Source: Tridacna crocea
Taxonomy: Eukaryota; Mollusca; Bivalvia; Cardiida; Cardiidae
Length of the DNA: 64,000 bases
Assembly: GCA_943736015.1 (NCBI GenBank)
Contig: OX031069.1
Location: 39,900,728 to 39,964,727 of the forward strand
Reading direction: 5' to 3'
Each line of letters opens with the position of its first letter. Position 1 is the stretch's first letter. The notes beneath the pieces are model-generated. The model ran no database searches, was not told the origin of the DNA, and was given only the letters and a program-made list of their open reading frames with translations. The position numbers and the translations under genes were made by a program. Shown here piece by piece: positions 1-12,127 of this stretch.

Positions 1-2143
1 TATTATCCTTAGAGTTTATCATTCCTCCTTTGTCTTATCAGTTATATAAGTCGAGGTCTGCTGTTCTCTTATTAAACATCTTGAATGTCAAAGTAACCAA
101 CAATTTCTTTCTTTAACTTAATAGGACAGTAGTTTCAGTTACAATCTCATTATATTCAGTTAATTTATATTTCCTTTTTTTTTAAAAAATGGAAATAAGG
201 AAACCCTATTTCTGTTACATAGAAATATTTTATAACCAATATATTCACAAATGAAAATATTCATTCTAACTGATCTCAGTTTATGTTTACAGGGAAGCCC
301 TGTTCTCTTATGAATTAATTAATGCTGTAACAGGCTGTTTTTTTGCAGTTATTGTGTTTAAGAATAACAAGATAATGTAGGTATAACACTAGATTTTAAT
401 ACCCACAAATGATATGAAAATATCCATGCTCACATAGTTTGAAATAAGACTCATTGAAAATGAAATGGCCATTTTAGTCCTCTACACTTAAAAAAGACAT
501 ATTGTGATATGGATTTGTTATGATACAATATTGAAAACCAAAAGTATTATTACCTATATATCCAGTATATACAATACAGCCAGCTTAGTGTGAGTGGCAT
601 GATGAGTTGTCATATACTGCTTATTTCAGCATACAGGAATATAAATCTATTTCATATAACATTTTCTTCTTAATAAAATAATATTCTGTCACTTCATATA
701 GCCGAAGTCTCTGACAATGAAGTACAATTTACAAAGTAACTTACTAGACTTACAAGTTTTTATTCAGATGGCTGACAGAGCCAATTTTGGCGGCCAAGAA
801 TTAAACTGTATCTTGTTGCCGGTTTTATTACCTGTCTACAATAGTTTCTACAATATATGATGTCTGTGGAAATAGTTCAAGCAATAGCTTATAAATTTAA
901 GAATTATAAAATATCTGTTACATGAGTATTCATTAAAAAATTACATTAATTACATTAATGTCATTCTGTCTACTACTGTTGACATAATGAAAATGGGAGT
1001 AGCTAGACCCTACAACAAAATTTTAGTAATTCATGGATTCTGGAACAACATATGTGAAAGTGATTCTGAATTAATGTAATGCAGCTATTCATAAGCATAA
1101 AACTAAACTGTTTCAGTCCTTCTTTATCTTCATACATTGTTCAAAATTTGAATTATTCAAATTAATATGGTTAACTTAATCAGAACACAACTATGTAAAA
1201 TTTTACAAAACAATAAAAATTTGACCACTATAAAAACACTGAGCTTTTGAAAACATTTTGGTAAAAAGAATGCTGGTAATCATCATTTTCTTTTTTCTAT
1301 ACAATGCTTTCTGTATTATCTAATACAAATACCACAATTTTTAACAATAAGTCAATTTGAAATGTTTTCAATTTGAATAAGTCTCAGATTTTGTTGTCAG
1401 GAAGAAAGTTACCACATCTGGGAAGATTCATGCCTGTTAGTGCTTTGAATTTAGCTCAAATTCATTAAATATTGCTCCTTTTGCTCTGTGTGCTTGTATT
1501 TTTGCATAATTATGTCCATGAAAAAGATGACTGTAATACAGACATGGAACATAAGAATGTGATGTAGTTAAAGATTAGTGAACAAATTAACATAATTCGA
1601 ATTTAACTTTTTGATGAAAGTCTATCATTGGCATACAAAGCTGGATAAATAAAATGATGCTAATTTGCCCCATTTAGAGATTGCCTTTTTTTTTGCCTTA
1701 GTTACTATTTGTTACTATTCCTTATAACTGTCTTTTATATTTGGGTTTTCTTTCTGATCATTAGTGTTTAAGAATGACCCTCTAGCCACCTGTTCAAGTT
1801 TTGGCAATGCAGTATTTATCCCATTTTTGTGGATCACAATTTGGGATCAATCATAAAGATGTGCTGTTGTCATTTTGCAAACTGACCATGACCTACTCTT
1901 ATCATTTGAGGTTTAATCTAAAGGATGAAATACAAGACTGGTATGACGATTAATGGAAGTATTGGTTTTATGATTATGGTAGGGCAAGGGTTGAAAAAAA
2001 AAAATTCTGAAGTTCATCTATTACTAATCATAAAGAATACAAGTTATTTGACTCTGTTATCCCAATTTCACCAAAAGAATTTAACTTTTACTACATTATT
2101 GCAAAGATACTTTTTCCTAGATGTACCATTTTTTATATGCAAA
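1..2143. other. AT-rich non-coding stretch, nothing recognised
   Basis: No open reading frame with credible splice borders, no tRNA-like box and no palindrome longer than about 20 bp was seen on either strand. The sequence is AT-rich with short homopolymers. It could be intron or intergenic DNA. Confidence 0.5.
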
Positions 2144-2169
2144 ACTGTAGTAACTCAAGTTACTACAGT
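2144..2169. repeat. Perfect 26-bp palindrome
   Basis: Two 12-bp arms (ACTGTAGTAACT and its reverse complement) flank a central CA. The half-arm AGTTACTACAGT occurs again at about 2394-2405, so the palindrome and the next entry probably belong to one degraded repeat. Confidence 0.6.
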
Positions 2170-2385
2170 CATGCACTAATTTTTTTCTGAAAAATATTAC
2201 AATTCCAGTGCAATAGAGTAGTAACTCATATATGTCCATGTATCTCATAAAATACACCTTGTTTCCTATTTCTTTTGTTTTCTGTAACCTTTGTATGTGA
2301 AAATAAGAATATGTTGAAAATTTGTTCTTTCAAATATTGAAAATGATAAAAAGAGAACGTTTTTTCCCTCTCCTGTAAAATTTTC

Positions 2386-2532
2386 TAAAACGGAGTTACT
2401 ACAGTCTTGCGTTGAACCCTCGATATATGAAGTTTTATCCAATTTGGTCCAGGGGTTGTGGAGAAATCGCTTCAGACGGACGGACGGACAGACGAAGCGG
2501 CAACTATATGCTCGCCCTTCGAGGAGCATAAA
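2386..2532. repeat. Interspersed repeat tail with GGAC/GGACGGAC motif
   Basis: Contains the run gacggacggacggacagacg followed by a short GC-richer end and an A-rich tail. Similar GGACGGACGG ends recur at about 21550, 41530, 45100, 47040 and 56070. This looks like the 3' portion of an interspersed repeat and not coding sequence. Positions 2533-2800 hold nothing recognisable. Confidence 0.45.
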
Positions 2533-2802
2533 AAAAATCCAGTGTTACATGTTACAGACTTGACCTCAGTGTTTCATCCAGGATTTGAAAAAAGTGGGGG
2601 ATTTTCACAAAACATGGGGGCCATCACAACACAAACTATGACTGAGCTAGTAGAAAATGGCTTTGTGATCTTTACAATCAGCATGCCTGGATAGAGTTGC
2701 AGTACTAAAATTGCTGTTTCCAGAGGTGAAATCCTTCAAACAACAGCAAATCATATCACCCTTTTCATACTTTTGTAACCACAGCCAGTCTTTAAGCCTG
2801 GA

Positions 2803-3032
2803 GTAACTCATTACCAAAGGAGAAAATTTTAGGTTTGTCCAAATCGAAAGCATTTGCAGACGACATGATAAAAGTGACTGAAAATTTGAAAATTATTTTG
2901 TGAAGGGTAGAAAACATTGTGGGAAAAGGAGAATATGCTGGTTACCAGCATATTCTCCTTTTCCCACAATGTTTTTAAAAGGCTTCTTTCTCAAGAGTCA
3001 TCAAAAGTAGGGATTGTTTGGAAAAGAGTTAA
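2803..3032. mobile_element. Palindromic MITE, family A (copy 1)
   Basis: Full-length copy of a ~230-bp palindromic element. Terminal TTAACTCATTACCAAA-like sequence, the internal marker GCATTTGCAGACGAC, then a long hairpin with core GGGAAAAGGAGAA...CTGGTTACCAG...TTCTCCTTTTCCC, ending GGGATTGTTTGGAAAAGAGTTAA. It has no coding capacity. At least a dozen related copies lie in the window. Confidence 0.85.
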
Positions 3033-3622
3033 TATTGTTGGAAAACCTACTGCTTATGGCTAACCGATTGCCCCTCGTTAAGACAAACACTATAGATGAG
3101 ACATCTCCATTGTGAGCAACTTGACGTGAATTCATAATGCATGGAGTGGACGACACAGGTAGATGACTATGTTTAAAATTACAATTCTTCTGACCATGTA
3201 GAAACGTGCTTCTAAGATGCTTATAAGTGAACAATGTTGGTTTACTGCAGATGGTTTACTGGCCTGGGTCACACAAAAAAATAATAAAACTACCTGTGAA
3301 GAATGTATTACCTTTGGCCTGCTAAATACTAATATATGCACAGAATTGGCAATGGGTGTAGATAAACAACACTTATTTTGGAAAGGATATTATCATAATT
3401 AATGATTTAATCACAATGGAATGACATTGTGAAACAACTTGCACTGTTATTGTGATCAATAAAATAAACTTGGTGCGAAAATAATAGATTAACATGAGGG
3501 TCCCAACATGGCAAGGGTCAAGTTATGTTTCAGTGACAGATGTTTCGGTAACAGACGAGTTCGGTAACATAGACTTATCATGTAAATCATTGGATGTTTC
3601 TGTAACAAAGCAATTATATTGT

Positions 3623-4381
3623 CAGGGTTCAATCTAGAATTTTGTCAGAATGGGCCACTGGCCCATCACTATTTTACAAAGGGGCCACCAGTATTTAGAG
3701 ATGGGCCAGCACTTTTTAACGATCAAATAACCAGGATCTTGGCATTTTAAAAGCTCAATTATTACTGATTTAACATACAAAGGAAGTAAATCCAGATAAT
3801 TTACTGCTTGTGTATGGGGTTAAAAAATTCTTTTGCTGTATACAAAAACCGCAAGTCATGATTTTTTTTTGCATCGTCACAACGAAGCCAGTGAAATTGA
3901 GGCTTTTGTAGCCACTCAGTTTTAAAGTTTTTTGCATATGATTTCCCAGCTTTTTCATCAGCTGATTTTTCACCACTGGTTTCACCCGATTGTTGCGTTT
4001 TTGCTTGTTTGGCGGAATTTCCGCCAGAAAAGAAATCAACGATTCGTTTCTGTGTTTGTATTGCCGACATGTTTTCAACAGCTGGTTCCCATCGCATTCG
4101 TTCATGGGCCGTGAATAAATCATTATCCGATTACCAGTAGGTAACGCTCTCCGTGTTGTTGCGACGCTTTGCAATTAAATTTCAATACCGCGGAAAGCGT
4201 CTTCTAACACTGACTCGCTAAAAACTCTACTGCTAAAAAACTAATGGTGGCGCACAACGGAATCAGAAAAGCGCCGATGCATTCCATTTTGCGCCGATTA
4301 GGCGCACTGGAGTTTCAAAAATGGGCCAAGGACTTTAAAATCGCGCCATTGGCGTAAAAACGCAGCCTAGATTGAACCCTG
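3623..4381. mobile_element. hAT-like DNA transposon remnant, 759 bp, with 6-bp TSD
   Basis: Both ends read CAGGGTTCAATCTAG in inverted orientation, and the element is flanked by the direct duplication TATTGT (3617-3622 and 4382-4387). Subterminal GGGCCA motifs repeat near the left end. CAGGG termini are typical of hAT-type elements, but the duplication seen is 6 bp and not the usual 8. It carries the degraded zinc-finger ORF listed next. Confidence 0.75.
3770..4070 (-). pseudogene. Frameshifted TTF-type zinc-finger fragment (hAT/KIAA1586-like N-terminus)
   Basis: One minus-strand frame starts MSAIQTQKRIVDFFSGG and reaches a TEWLQKPQFHWLRCDDAKK segment near 3870-3900. A neighbouring frame then continues KKIMTCGFCIQQKNF, ending at a stop at 3770. 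Joined across a run of nine A residues (minus strand), they give the W-x-F-x-W-L ... M-x-C-x2-C layout of the TTF-type zinc finger. That domain is found at the N-terminus of hAT transposases and related host proteins. The frameshift, and the lack of any downstream catalytic region inside the transposon, mark it as a broken fragment. Family assignment is by pattern only. Confidence 0.55.
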
Positions 4382-5068
4382 TATTGTGTTTATGTCAGGT
4401 GACACCTATCGTATGACTTAGTTACGTTCAAACCCTTTATTTTTGCACTTTTCACCCAGTTATCCCTTGATAGATAGGCTCAAACCTTTTATTTTTTCAC
4501 TTTTCACCCTCTTTCGCTTGAAAGATGGGCAACCGACATTGTCAATACATACAGCATGATATGAGGTACTGTAAAGTCTAATTCTTTCTTCTTCTAACTT
4601 TAATGGTCTAATCTTTACAAACTCCCAATAGGAAGGTAAAAAACTGAAAATAAATAAAAAGCATCATAAACGACCGTACTTTGATTCCCATCAGGTGCCG
4701 ATATCGCGACTCTTTTACTTGCAAGTAAACCCAATAAATCCTATTACAATACACGTACGCGACGTAAAACAATACAAATGATAAATGTGAATCATACTAA
4801 CTCTGTGGGAGACCACTTCCTTGACTAGAAATGCAAAAATTTCCATAATTCTTGCTAAGTTTGCATCAATGGCAAAACGTGGGCCTAACGTAACTCCTCT
4901 GGGAAGAGCCTGTACTAAGGGAAATAACTATTCACGTCACGAAATTGGCACAGACTAAAAGGAATCAAGAATACGGAACAGAACAGGTACACAACAAAAA
5001 ATTTCAATGAAACATAGTGGAAATTACAAATTAAAGTTTAGATAACGAAATAAAGCCATGCGTTCAGG
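4382..5068. other. Non-coding spacer between nested elements
   Basis: Contains a two-unit direct repeat of a CAAACC(C)TTTATTTTT...CACTTTTCACCC segment (about 4430-4460 and 4478-4511). Otherwise nothing coding or structural was recognised. Confidence 0.4.
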
Positions 5069-5451
5069 GGGAACAAGACAATTCCCCGACAAGACAGTTC
5101 CTTTGACGACAGTTCCCCGACACTTTTATTATTAGTATAGATCTATGGAATAGTTTTTTTTTTTTGGTTTGTTTTCTTTAAATATTTTTATAGACATTTA
5201 TTTCAAATGATGGAAGTAAATTTCAACTTTGGCGGTTATTAATTGCGTATTATGCCCAATTAAGGAGGTCGACATAGTGTGATTAGACTGTTTGTTGCCA
5301 TGATTGGATGTTTATAATAATGATTGGTTTAATTGCCGGGAACCTTTCGAGTTTCCGTTTATTGTGTATGATTGCCATGAAAATTGTCTTTAATGGCATG
5401 GTGTTGGGTTCTGGAATGCAATTTTAAGATGTATAACTCGTGTAATGTATG

Positions 5452-7133
5452 CAGGGTTCGACATTAAGGCACGTCCGAACGACATTGTCTAGCAAAAAAT
5501 CGGTTCGGGCTAGTAGTGAGTGCGTCCGGCTAGCCCGAATGGTCTAGTGCAAAAATCGAGACAGTAAGTTAACCCATTACCACTCAATCCCTACTTTTGA
5601 CGCCCCTGAGAAAGAAGCCTTTTGAAAACACTGTGGGAAAAGGAGAAAATGCTGGTAACCAGCATTTTCTCCTTTTCCCACAGTGTTTTCTACCCTTTCC
5701 AGAACAAATTTCTATTTTTCAGTCACCTTTATTTTGTCGTTTGCAAATGCTTTCAGTCCAAAATTATCTCGTGTGGTAATGAGTTAAGTATCAGTTTAGA
5801 TGCTTGGCATAAGTGACGATAATTGACCTAACATGATGTTCCTCGAAAAAGATCGCTTACATGATTTGTGTTTTTGTCCAACAAGCGACAATTTAGTTAC
5901 AAATTCTACAGGAAGCCCATCGCACATGCGCGGTAGTCAATATTTTCAGTGGAAAAACCAACTCGAGCCGAAAATAGATTAGTAGACTGGAGTCTACGGG
6001 CTATTTTTTCTTCAAGGATATGTCTTAAATTTAACCTGATTTTCATAATTTTGTCAGAGTATTTGATTTTTAAGCAAGAATTTCCTATGTCTAGCTCTTT
6101 TTCTTGGAATATACCGAAGTTTCATTTTGACGACAACCGAAAATGAGTCGCCAGGATGTTTACATAGACAACGGAGCAGACGAGTGTGGAAAATGCCAAG
6201 CTTGCGTCACTTCAAAATAAAATCTGATCCTTGAGAAGCAGAGTCATAATACAAAGCTAAAAACAAATTGATTGAAACAAAAATAGATCTAGATAAAAGT
6301 GTTCCAACTCATGCATATTGTTGCGTAAATCATGTAATAGAATTGAAATTCACGTAACAAATTTTGGTTACACGCGAGACGTCATGTAAGAAAAAAAAAA
6401 GTAAATGAATCCATTATCCGCTTAACTTGTGCAAAATGACAGGTTTTGATGTTACTTGCTACCCTTATTGATAATTTTTGTCAAATCATGTGGGAAAAAC
6501 CTGTCTATAAATTAACACACATGAAAAATGCTCATTGCAAAAAGCACGGAAACCCATGACACAACACAATGTTCCTTTTGACATTGTCCTATAAGAGTCA
6601 CTTCAGACTGTCTATCAGCTTTTTAATGGCTTTTAAACAGTAAATTTCCATAAATATCTTAATAGATATACTTTTATGGTGCAAAACATCATTAAATGAT
6701 TACTTCATTTCTCGTTTGGAAACATTGTCATGCCCCCTTATTTTGAAATCTTACCCCCAGATTCATAGCTCATATTATATCACTATGGTTTTGTCCTTGT
6801 AAACTCATATTCTGTGCTTTTGAGCTTAAGTTACACTAGAGTATGTGTCTGATAGTGCTTTTAAAATGGGTAAGGCTATTGGTTTTCCTTTGGCGAAAAA
6901 ATTGTAATTCAAATAAACTAACCGAGAAACATTCATTGGCCATTACTTAACATGACATTATCCTTTTTCACAATTGTGGTGTATGAACAAGGAAAAAAAC
7001 ATAGAATTAGATCTATTTCATACTTTTATTCATTTTGCAAAAATGGTCTAGTAGAAATCTGAAGTGGTCTAGTAAAAATTTCAGATTACTGGTCCACTGG
7101 TCTAGTTGAAAAAAATGTTAATGTCGAACCCTG
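5452..7133. mobile_element. Nested DNA transposon, 1682 bp, with 5-bp TSD
   Basis: Ends read CAGGGTTCGACATTAA in inverted orientation and are flanked by GTATG (5447-5451, 7134-7138). Subterminal copies of TGGTCTAGT lie at about 5540, 7045, 7064 and 7099. It contains MITE family A copy 2, and a ~250-bp segment (6415-6665) recurs at 45190-45440. No transposase frame was seen. Confidence 0.75.
5570..5786. mobile_element. Palindromic MITE, family A (copy 2, inverted)
   Basis: Same family as 2803-3032 in opposite orientation. It begins GTTAACCCATTACCACTCAA, has the GGGAAAAGGAGAAAATGCTG hairpin core, and ends TAATGAGTTAA. It lies inside the 5452-7133 transposon, so it inserted later. Confidence 0.85.
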
Positions 7134-9595
7134 GTATGTGCTGTAAATTTCTTGAATAAAGCTAAACATTGAAACCTTTTGTTGATTCTCGTTGGGCTCA
7201 CTGTATAAGTGTCATATTAATTGCTACTGTCCATAAAGGCACAAAATAAAGGGGATCTACATGTACTTATATTATCCATTACATTACTAGCGGGTTATTT
7301 CAGTTTCTCCGGAAGTAACAGTAATAGATGTAAAATGAAAAATGCGCCACACCTAGGCCCACATGTATTTCCTATCCAACACTGGGATAAGGATTTGTTT
7401 TAGTAATCAAATACACATATTCATATAACAAACGTAATAATATCCTGATCTGCACAACGGCTAAGGAATCATTTCTAAATGGCGTGATATTCAATGATAA
7501 ACTAAAAAGGAGAAATACTCTAAATTATTTACAATCCTTTCACAAGTACAACAGCCCCCATTACCTTTCCTTAAAAGTTATAGATACCGATGATAAATGT
7601 CGATGAAAATCAAGTTTGCTAATAATTAATGTGTCGGGGAACTGTCTTCAAAAGTGTCGGGGAACTGTCTTCAATTTTGTCGGGGAACTGTCTCGAAAAG
7701 CCGGGTCGGGGAACTGTCTTGTCGGGGAACTGTCTTGAAACCCGTTCAGGCGTTGGGTGTAAAGAATATAACAATATCACTATATAATTGCCTTGTTAAT
7801 GAAACATCCAATCGATTTACTCTATAAGTCTATGTTACCAAACTCGTCTGTTACAGAAACATCTGTAAATCGTTTCAGAGCAGAAGCTTGTAAAGCACTG
7901 TAGATTATAGACGGGTAAGACACAATATAGGGATCATTTGAAAAAATTGGTTGTTATGTCAAGTTATTTTATATTTACACCAGTCCTACATCAGTGAAAC
8001 CTATGTGTAATCATTTGTTAGTGTATGTTCAAGTCTCAGCCAAAATTTGAGCACTTAAGATCAAAAGGCCTCCCAGATATAACATGAAACATACCCCAAA
8101 AATGGTACTTTTTTTGCGTTATGTTGTTGCACTTAGAATTTCACTCTTTTTTCAATTTGCACTACTTGTTAAACATTCTGGTAAGTGCTCAGTAGGTATA
8201 TTCAACAGATAGTAAAATTATCAAGGATTAATTTGATGTTTGATTTGTTAAAATTGGTTAAAGAATATGAAAAATATGACGAAAACTGTAAATGTAGTAG
8301 CATGTTATGCAAATTTAATCTTGAATATCTCTTGTTTGTTACAGGATGAAAAAACCTTCTTAATACAACTTTTTTCAGTACTTTTTGTTATAGAATTACA
8401 ACTATGATAAGGTTGATCAACATGGAAAAGCATTTGGAAGTGTTATTAACAAAAAAAATTTTTCATGATTTTTTCAAATGTACAAAATGCCTTTTCAGAA
8501 AAATAGTAGAGTCCGTAACCATGTAAAATTCAGTGGATATAAGTCTCTAAAGATACTTCACAGCAATTCATTATTCACACATGACCTACACAGATTTCAG
8601 AAAATACATTCGACAACATCTTTCCCCTAAGACAAAGCGGTTAACCAACTTTAATGGTTACGGACTCTACAAAAAATGTGTAGTGTCCGTAACCTTAAAA
8701 AAACCCCCAGTTTTCCTCATTTTTTTTGCCCCACTTAAAATCACAAATTGTGTTTTAATGATTTTTTTTCATCAAATATAGCATCCCTTGTTTATTTTGA
8801 CGATCATGATTGGTGATGTAATACAGTAAATCTCCTTGATTGTATCATATCTATAAACACCATTTTTTCCACTGTGGCATCACTGTAAATAGTTTAGTCA
8901 TAGAAAATCTATTCAAATGATTCATTATAAATCAGTTTGTTTTATCAGCTTAATATGGTTCCAACATTAGAAAACACCAAAGTTTTCCAGCTAATAAGTT
9001 AATAAAGGTTAAGTTTATTTCCCATCTTTCTTTACCAATAATTGTGTAGTGTCCGTAACCAAATTATTATAAAACTAAAATTATACTTTTGCTGCACAAA
9101 AAACAAAATTTAGCTGTCTTTTACATTCTGTAGGTAACATTACCAATTGAGAAAGCTTTATTGGCACAATTTATATTTTCAAGATACATTTTGTTGAAAT
9201 GGTAGTTTTCTCCCTTAATATCATTCATTGAGAATAATTGCAGTATTTTATAAGCGTCAGTAACTTAAAGGCAGACATATTTCCGAAGCTTAAATATCCA
9301 TTATTCAGACAGGATACAATTCCAAATAAAATACCAGAACATGTTCTTTACACAGATGATAATAAAGAATGGTGTGAAAGTTACGGACACTACATGATTT
9401 AATATATAGTTTATATGTATCAAATGTTTTGACATTAAGTTACACAGAAATAATAATAACATAGCTTTTGTTAATTGATTTTGATAACACTTACAAGCCA
9501 GACGTTGAAACTTACTTTATGGCCAAAATCAATTACAATATACTGTTTAACATGAACATAATTTAGGTGCCTACAAATCCAGGGCTAAGTGCAAA

Positions 9596-9806
9596 ACTAT
9601 TGTAACTAAAAACCCATCTTAAACACCCAAGTTTAGAGGCAAATTTGACTCCTTAGTAAACAATGTAAATTTAGGTGCCATTGCTCATGATGAGCAATGG
9701 CACCTAAATTTACATTGTTTACTGAAGAAAACATCTTATAACCCCTGTAAAGGAGTCAGTTGTGCCCCTAAACTTGGGGTTTTAGATAGGTTTTGAGTTA
9801 CAACAG
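9596..9806. mobile_element. Palindromic MITE with perfect 34-bp core arms
   Basis: The core at 9655-9723 is a perfect palindrome, two 34-bp arms around a single base (AGTAAACAATG... / ...CATTGTTTACT). Looser outer arms read TGTAACTAAAAACCC on the left and GTTTTGAGTTACAAC on the right. It is not coding. Confidence 0.7.
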
Positions 9807-9837
9807 TTTTGGACTCAAAATGTTCTCTTTACTTACT

Positions 9838-9990
9838 TTGTCTGGTGTTCATTTGCTGGTTGATTGGAGTTTAATGCCCCTTTCAACATCTATGTTATAT
9901 CACGGCATCCCATGTTTTCCTGGCTTACTCACACCAGTACTTACACAACCTTCTTTCCATGTCGCTGACAACTTTCCCACTTGATACAGA
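9838..9990. repeat. SINE-body-like fragment
   Basis: Shares the layout of the SINE body at 31559-31790: gattggagtttaatgccc, an atatcacggc segment, an ACACCAGTACTTACA segment and TTTCCATGTCGCTGACAACT with TTCCCACTTGAT. No tRNA-like head is visible here. Assignment is by similarity within the window only. Confidence 0.35.
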
Positions 9991-10092
9991 GGTGGGAGGT
10001 GAAATTGAACATTTTACACTTTGTTTTTGAGCCCAAAGAAATAACAGACATTTCCAAAAGTTGATAAAAGACTATAAATATGTTTATTTCCA

Positions 10093-10615
10093 TTAAAGGT
10101 GGCCCTTCAGATTTTGGGACGAAAATTTTACAAAAATGCAAAAAAATCATCCTTATACTCCCAAGGCCTTTTAATTTTCATTCATAGTAGTTGAAAACCG
10201 TCCGACAACACAAGAAAATAGAGAGTTACTACGGCCCAGGTCGATACCAACGGGAAACACATTCTATTTTTAGCTGATCAGTTCACTCATTTACTTACAG
10301 GAATACTCAGAAGAAGCTTCAAACATAGCGTCCGAAAAAGACATTATGTTTGTTATGATAGGGAATTTAAGCGTTATGAGTCACGTGCCAGTCACTTGAC
10401 GTTCCCACAATGCTTTATTGATTTTTGGCGCGAATTCTAAAAATAGCTTAAGAGGCTACGTAGCCTTTCAAGGGAATACCATCAAAAGGAAAAAAAAATG
10501 TAATTCTATGAATCTTAATCATTGATGGTTTGTATTATTTTTTCATATGAATTTGAGTGATATATATATTTTTTTAATTTAGTGAGATGTAAAAATTCTA
10601 AATACCCACCTTTAA
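10093..10615. mobile_element. MITE family B (copy 1), 523 bp
   Basis: The ends are TTAAAGGTGG and CCACCTTTAA in inverted orientation. The interior has markers GGCCCTTCAG, CTACGGCCCAGGTCGA and GAGGCTACGTAGCC. A near full-length copy is at 34063-34607 and a shorter inverted one at 50843-51214. No coding capacity. Confidence 0.8.
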
Positions 10616-11496
10616 AGGAAAATGCGTAGTGTCATGAACAGATTTATCTATATTAGAACTATCATGTGCCCAAGAAAAGAACCTTTACTAATAGTTTTCA
10701 TGTTTATTCCTACAGAAATAGGTATATGAGAACATGATATGATATCATTCATACGAAAACAGATAGTTGTCAAAGAGTTCATTTCTTTTTTCTGCATTGT
10801 TCATATTTGTGTTTGCAAAAATTACTGATATATAGGGATTTTTTTTTAATTATATCATAAATTACATAATAAAGTATTGAAACAAGCACAGTTCAATACA
10901 AATTTCAAGATAATAGACAGATTTGCCTTTGTCATATATTCATGTAGAGTCCGTAACCAAACTTACAGCTTTTTCGTTTTCAAAATTTGAATTGATATAG
11001 ACAGAGTCTGATAAAACTTTCTTTATTTCTGTATGTTGATTATAAGTTAAACTTCAAGTTTTGTGTAATAACAGTGTCTAAAGATGAGAACTGTATTTTT
11101 GAGCAGAGTTGAAACATGGCAATTTTTCAGCAATATTTTTTGCAAGATTTCTTGTAAGGATTATGAGATGTAATTATCATTTTGGGTTGTATTTTTTGTT
11201 TTATACCAGTTAAAAATAAGAGGAAATTTGAACTGTATGACATAAAAAAAAAGAAAAACATAATTTCAAGTATTCTATTGATGTTATATCCCTGTGTAGT
11301 GTCCGTAACAAGCTCTAGAAGGTCAATTTGTCTGCTAACAAAAAATGTATTTCGTGCGCAGCAATCTACAAGATATTTTGGTTTCTTGAACTTAAAGCAT
11401 AGTACTAAATGAAAAACTACTTTTTTTGTCAATTAAGGGACCTTCATTTTCACCCCCAAGTGCAACACTACTGTTCCCTATATTGTGTCTTACCCG

Positions 11497-12127
11497 AGAC
11501 CAATAATATTAATGACCATAGATATTGTTTATTTCCAGTCATGTTTTGTTAATTGAATAGAAAAAATGTCTGGATTAGTTTACCTGACTATCATTTACAA
11601 AGTCCAAGTGCATTAATAAAAGGTTTTGGTGGCTTTCGGATCTAATTGAAGGAAAATATCAGGAGCCATGTTAAATGGGGTATCGTTCCTGGAATTTTCG
11701 TTTCATTTTCAGAAAACAGTACGCTATCCTATTGGAGAATAGGTAGGTTTTTTAATTTGGATTTTAAGTTGATCACGGACAACCCAGCTTTGTGAAAATA
11801 ACTTTATTTAACTTGAAGTGTGGGCTAGGTCTCGCACAACGGCAGAAAAATTGGGGCCGGGGGACGAAAATATCGGGGAATCCCGCGTCTAAGATTTAAA
11901 CACTGGATCTTCTTCCTAGAAAAACCACATTTACACGCCAACAAGAAATCGACATTAATACTTCTTGTATTATTCAGAAAATCTCGTAAAAATGCAAAAT
12001 GAATAACAAAATGATAATAAATTTGATATATTTTGCTTACCGCTTGCTTGCCTCGAGAGAGCGCCGCCATTTTGTTTCCAACAATGCAATGCGTCAACGT
12101 CAACCCGTACTTCAGGGTCATCGAGTA
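11497..12127. other. Non-coding spacer
   Basis: No supported gene or repeat end. Short frames here run into the neighbouring transposon and lack splice context. Confidence 0.4.

Larger units (their letters stand above)
5069..7742. mobile_element. DNA transposon, ~2.7 kb, with 8-bp TSD and clustered GTCGGGGAACTGTCTT motifs
   Basis: Flanked by direct copies of CGTTCAGG (5061-5068 and 7743-7750). The left end carries about three copies of the inverted motif (AAGACAGTTCCCCGAC type) in 5072-5130. The right end carries five copies of GTCGGGGAACTGTCTT in 7633-7736. Such clustered subterminal motifs are typical transposase-binding arrays, and the 8-bp duplication fits hAT. No transposase frame remains. 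The interior is split by the 5452-7133 insertion. Confidence 0.7.
3535..7868. mobile_element. Composite bounded by ~90-bp inverted repeats, with nested elements
   Basis: Sequence at 3535-3622 (containing CAGATGTTTCGGTAACAGAC and ATAGACTTAT) recurs inverted at about 7771-7868 with few mismatches. Between the arms lie three separately bounded insertions (3623-4381, 5069-7742 and, inside the latter, 5452-7133). The simplest reading is an old inverted-repeat element repeatedly hit by younger DNA transposons. The exact outer ends were not resolved. Confidence 0.6.
7912..11496. mobile_element. 3.6-kb non-autonomous element with 22-bp TIRs and a recurring 14-bp motif
   Basis: The terminal inverted repeats match over 22 bp beginning CGGGTAAGACACAATATAGG (7912-7933 and 11475-11496), flanked by AGA on both sides. 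The motif TAGTGTCCGTAACC or its close variant TAGAGTCCGTAACC recurs in plus orientation at about 8507, 8681, 9047, 10945 and 11297, and in minus orientation at about 8656 and 9380. No open reading frame over 110 codons is present. A palindromic MITE (9596-9806) and a family B MITE (10093-10615) are nested inside. Superfamily is undetermined; the 3-bp flanking match would be compatible with PIF/Harbinger. Confidence 0.65.
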
